Shown: piece by piece, positions 61,416 through 64,000 of the stretch
Position numbering within the stretch: position 1 is the first letter of the stretch
Layout: every line of letters starts with the position of its first letter
NCBI RefSeq assembly: GCF_023715465.1
Contig: NZ_JAMBOE010000003.1
Coordinates: forward strand, 186,001 to 250,000
Direction: 5' to 3'
Source: Paenibacillus macerans
GTDB lineage: Bacteria > Bacillota > Bacilli > Paenibacillales > Paenibacillaceae
DNA length: 64,000 bases
Position numbers and translations under genes: made by a program
Notes under the pieces: generated by a model
Seen by the model: only the letters and a program-made list of their open reading frames with translations
Databases searched by the model: none
Told to the model about the DNA's origin: nothing

Positions 61416-62651
61416 ATGACCAGCGGTCATTCCAACATCGGCGTAATGTGGAAAACCGTATCGGAGGACTGCAATCTGGCTTGCGATTACTGCTATTACA
61501 GTACCTGCGGCGGCAAGCCGGGACCGAAGATTAACCGGATCGATTCCGCTATTTTGGATAAATTCATCAAAGATTACATGGAGCACAGCCAAGGCGCCGC
61601 CAACTTTGCCTGGCAGGGCGGAGAACCGCTGCTGGCCGGGCTGGAGTTCTTCGAGGAAGTGGTTTATCGGCAAGCCCTGCACGCCCCGCCGCATACGATC
61701 ATCAGCAACTCGCTGCAGACGAACGCCACGCTGATCAATGACCGTTGGGCTTCATTTTTTAAAACCTATAATTTTCTGATCGGCGTGAGCCTCGACGGTC
61801 CCAAGGAGATTCATGACGCCCGCCGGGTGACTTCCAACGGCAAAGGCAGCTTTGACCGGGTTATGGCCGGCATCGAGCATTTGCGGAAGCACCAGGTCGA
61901 TTTTAATATTTTGACGGTGATCCATAAAGGAAACGTAGGCAAAGCCAAGGAGCTGATGGCGTTTTACCGGGAGCACGGCTTTGACTACGTCCAGTTCATC
62001 CCCTGCATGGATTTCCGTTCCCAGCAAGTGAACCAGCCAGGCGTATACGAAATTACGCCGGGGGAATACGGCGACTTCCTCTGCGAAGTGTTCGACGAGT
62101 GGTACAATGACGGCGACCCGCAGGTTTCCGTACGCTTCTTCGATAACATGCTAAGCGTTTACATTAACCGCGAAGCGGAACTATGCGTCCATCGGGCGGC
62201 GTGCCCGACAAGCCTTGTGCTTGAGCAAAATGGCGATGCTTTTCCGTGCGATTTCTTCATCAACGAGCAGTGGACCGTCGGCAATGTGGCCAGCGCCTCC
62301 ATCGCCGACATGCTGGCCCATCCGAACTATGAGCGCTTTCACCGGATGAAGCCGGCTTTGCCGGACAAATGCCGGTCTTGCGAATGGCAGCGTTTATGCT
62401 ACGGCGGGTGCCCGCGGAACCGCAAATGGAATGCGGAAGGAACGGAGTCCACTCCGGATTTCTTCTGCCAAAGCTACAAGCAGATTTATGCCCATGCCCA
62501 TGAGCAAATGCAGGAAATGGGCGAAAAACTGCGCGAGGAGCTGTACAGCCACAATTTGCAACGCTATTTTGACGGTAAAGCTCCAGGCCGCAACGAGCCT
62601 TGCCCTTGCGGCAGCGGCAAGAAGCATAAGGCGTGCTGCGCCGCCGTCTAA
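61416..62651 (+). CDS. Anaerobic sulfatase-maturating radical SAM enzyme with C-terminal SEC-C motif
   Basis: This roughly 411-residue enzyme oxidises the active-site Cys of sulfatases to formylglycine without oxygen. The radical SAM cluster motif is C-N-L-A-C-D-Y-C (residues about 19-26 from 61416), followed by FAWQGGEPLLAG and VSLDGPKEIHD. The C-terminal SPASM region has the expected auxiliary-cluster cysteines (ELCVHRAAC, GDAFPCDFF, CRSCEWQRLCYGGCPR). After it comes a SEC-C zinc motif, GRNEPCPCGSGKKHKACC. The ATG at 61416 has GGGAGG five bases before it. A TTG at 61401 after GGGGGGGATT is an alternative. It probably serves the three Cys-type sulfatases in this window. Confidence 0.93.
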   Translation: MTSGHSNIGVMWKTVSEDCNLACDYCYYSTCGGKPGPKINRIDSAILDKFIKDYMEHSQGAANFAWQGGEPLLAGLEFFEEVVYRQALHAPPHTIISNSLQTNATLINDRWASFFKTYNFLIGVSLDGPKEIHDARRVTSNGKGSFDRVMAGIEHLRKHQVDFNILTVIHKGNVGKAKELMAFYREHGFDYVQFIPCMDFRSQQVNQPGVYEITPGEYGDFLCEVFDEWYNDGDPQVSVRFFDNMLSVYINREAELCVHRAACPTSLVLEQNGDAFPCDFFINEQWTVGNVASASIADMLAHPNYERFHRMKPALPDKCRSCEWQRLCYGGCPRNRKWNAEGTESTPDFFCQSYKQIYAHAHEQMQEMGEKLREELYSHNLQRYFDGKAPGRNEPCPCGSGKKHKACCAAV

Positions 62652-62660
62652 CCTTTGAAA

Positions 62661-62700
62661 AAAAGAAACAGGAGCCGCGGTTTCGGCTCCTGTTTCTTTT
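62661..62700. terminator. Strong terminator after sulfatase maturase
   Basis: AAAAGAAACAGGAGCC (62661-62676) and GGCTCCTGTTTCTTTT (62685-62700) are exact complements with an eight-base loop, ending in a T run. Confidence 0.92.
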
Positions 62701-62714
62701 ACACATCCTTCCTC

Positions 62715-62772
62715 ATGACAAGCAGGAGAGCGATCCTTTATAATGAAACCGATACTATAGAAAGCGCTTACC
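62715..62772 (+). promoter_or_regulatory. Promoter with overlapping cre-like site before histidine kinase
   Basis: ATGACA (62715-62720), 18 bases and TATAAT (62739-62744) form a promoter. AGAAAGCGCTTACC (62759-62772) just downstream resembles a cre site with two deviations and would act as a roadblock. The kinase starts at 62817. Confidence 0.5.
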
Positions 62773-62816
62773 GGGCGTGGAGCACTTCCGGCAACCCAAC
62801 CAAAGGAGCCGTCCCT

Positions 62817-64000
62817 ATGACTCTTCTGCTGTTGTTTTTAATGGGGTCAGCCCTCATCTTGTTTGTCACCAAAGCCCGCAGCCCTGCCGCCTACTGGATG
62901 GCTTGCGTGCTGTTCGGCTGGTTTTTGAGCATGTCCGGACTGGTCCTTTTTCTGGCCAAGTACGGCGGATTTTATTTCAAGGTCAATAGAGTATTGTTTT
63001 TTAATGAAGTGATCCGAAACGTGCTGCTGCACTCCCCCCTGCAAATCGGGGACATCAGCCGCATGATTACGATCGGACGGTCCGTGTTTATTTTCGGTTT
63101 GTTGGGACTTAGCATAACGCTCTATTTGAACAAGCCGTTCAAGAAATTATGGAAGTACATTGCCCTGAATAGTTTCCTCCCGATCCTCAACATCGTGTTC
63201 TACGACCCCGTCGTTTACAAATGGATATTGAACACGGTCGAGCGAAAGTACACGTTCGTCATCGGGTGGGGCACCAGGGGGTGGATCGTGTTGTCCGCGC
63301 TGGCCGCCTTCTATTTGATTTGGTGGAGATATCAAAACATTACGATTCCTTGGATCAAAAAACAGATCAGCTTTATCTTGCTCGGGCTCCTTGCGCTGAA
63401 CGGTTTTTATTTCTACCTCGGCTTTATGGGCCCCTTGCAGGTGACGGATATCAGGACCTATTATGTGCTTTACTCCGATTTTTCGAATTTTAATCCACCG
63501 CTCACTTTGTTCGAATGGTATTTCAGCATCCTGTTTACGGGCGGCGTTTCGCTCGTCAGTCTGCTGGCCATCTGGCGGTATACGAGGGTCGAGAAAAACA
63601 TGGGAAAGCTCGATTTGCGCCTGGAGCGGAAAATCAAAACCGCGGACATGGGCACGAAAATCTTTACCCACGCCCTGAAAAACCAACTCCTTACGCTGCA
63701 GGTGCTGAATAAAAAGATGGAAAAAACGGTCAAGCACCGGGAAGAGCGGTCCGACGCCGTAGACCTTCAATTGCTGGAGCAGATCGAACAGTCGGAAGCG
63801 ATCATTCACCATACCCTGGACCGTTTGGACCGGCTTTACAAGTCGTTCAAAACGAATTATCTCCAACTGCGGCCCGTTTCCGCAGGCGCATTCATGGAGG
63901 AGCTGATCGTCAGTCTTAAAGGGATACCCGATTCGGTTCGCGTTGAATACGAGGCGCCGGGCGGCGATCCGAAAATATTGGCGGATGCCGCCCACCTGTC
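62817..64000 (+). CDS. Sensor histidine kinase, N-terminal part (runs off window)
   Basis: The frame from ATG 62817, preceded by AAAGGAGCC, stays open to base 64000 and gives 394 residues. Six to seven hydrophobic segments fill residues 1-265 (start TLLLLFLMGSALILFV, later ISFILLGLLALNGFYFYLGF). A cytoplasmic region then begins, with the likely phospho-acceptor His in KIFTHALKNQLLTLQVLNKKM at about 288 and a helical hairpin (IEQSEAIIHHTLDRLDRLY). The beginning of the ATP-binding domain is reached near the edge. Architecture with an integral membrane sensor and no large extracellular domain is unlike the two YesM-type kinases here. The partner regulator would be outside the window. Confidence 0.85.
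   Translation, partial: MTLLLLFLMGSALILFVTKARSPAAYWMACVLFGWFLSMSGLVLFLAKYGGFYFKVNRVLFFNEVIRNVLLHSPLQIGDISRMITIGRSVFIFGLLGLSITLYLNKPFKKLWKYIALNSFLPILNIVFYDPVVYKWILNTVERKYTFVIGWGTRGWIVLSALAAFYLIWWRYQNITIPWIKKQISFILLGLLALNGFYFYLGFMGPLQVTDIRTYYVLYSDFSNFNPPLTLFEWYFSILFTGGVSLVSLLAIWRYTRVEKNMGKLDLRLERKIKTADMGTKIFTHALKNQLLTLQVLNKKMEKTVKHREERSDAVDLQLLEQIEQSEAIIHHTLDRLDRLYKSFKTNYLQLRPVSAGAFMEELIVSLKGIPDSVRVEYEAPGGDPKILADAAHL

Noticed and set aside
1..64000. tRNA, rRNA, riboswitch or prophage genes
   Set aside because: I looked for CCA-ending cloverleaf patterns, conserved rRNA words, typical riboswitch cores and phage structural genes and saw none that I could support by eye.

Overview
The window looks like a chromosomal segment of a Paenibacillus-type endospore-forming member of the Bacillota. 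The evidence is a gerA/gerB/gerC-type spore germination cluster, YesM/YesN-style histidine kinase and AraC-type response regulator pairs next to Lpl/Yte-style sugar ABC importers, strong AGGAGG ribosome binding sites, cre-like catabolite repression sites, and a GC-rich genome whose intergenic regions hold dispersed palindromic repeats. No rRNA, tRNA or CRISPR array was seen.

Region by region. 1-10.4 kb: a glycan-uptake locus read leftward (two-component system, solute-binding lipoprotein, two permeases, a GH51-like arabinofuranosidase cut by the window edge), with an AraC regulator divergent from a sulfatase. 10.4-12.8 kb: a mobile element with an IS1595-like transposase, next to an internally deleted M24 peptidase. 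12.8-22.1 kb: GH127 beta-L-arabinofuranosidase, AraC regulator, an HExxH metalloprotease-like protein, a decayed element copy, and a GH36 alpha-galactosidase overlapping an unusual POT/MFS-like transporter. 22.1-23.5 kb: another decayed element. 23.5-30.1 kb: two very large adjacent genes that I cannot assign, one with a Hint (hedgehog/intein-type) domain and one with a cluster of hydrophobic segments. This is the best candidate for an undescribed system. 30.1-43.1 kb: GH3 beta-glucosidase, AraC regulator, a cellobiose/lactose-type PTS with a PRD-containing regulator and a second sulfatase, a small DUF6773/Xre pair, and a two-gene chromate transporter. 43.3-49.5 kb: ROK regulator, spore germination genes, beta-phosphoglucomutase-like HAD. 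49.5-56.5 kb: NagZ-like GH3, third sulfatase, a fourth element remnant, a GPH-type sugar symporter, a tautomerase-like protein with a divergent PadR regulator. 56.8-64 kb: a second solute-binding protein/kinase/regulator operon without permeases, an anaerobic sulfatase-maturating radical SAM enzyme, and a truncated histidine kinase.

How the genes fit together. The recurring theme is depolymerisation and uptake of decorated plant-type or sulfated glycans. Three Cys-type sulfatases need a formylglycine-generating activity, and the radical SAM maturase at 61.4 kb can supply it. Arabinosidases, galactosidase and GH3 enzymes would release sugars taken up by the ABC, PTS and MFS carriers. Two-component, AraC, ROK and PRD regulators plus cre-like sites would set expression. 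The four related mobile-element copies and several intergenic repeat families show repeated local remodelling.
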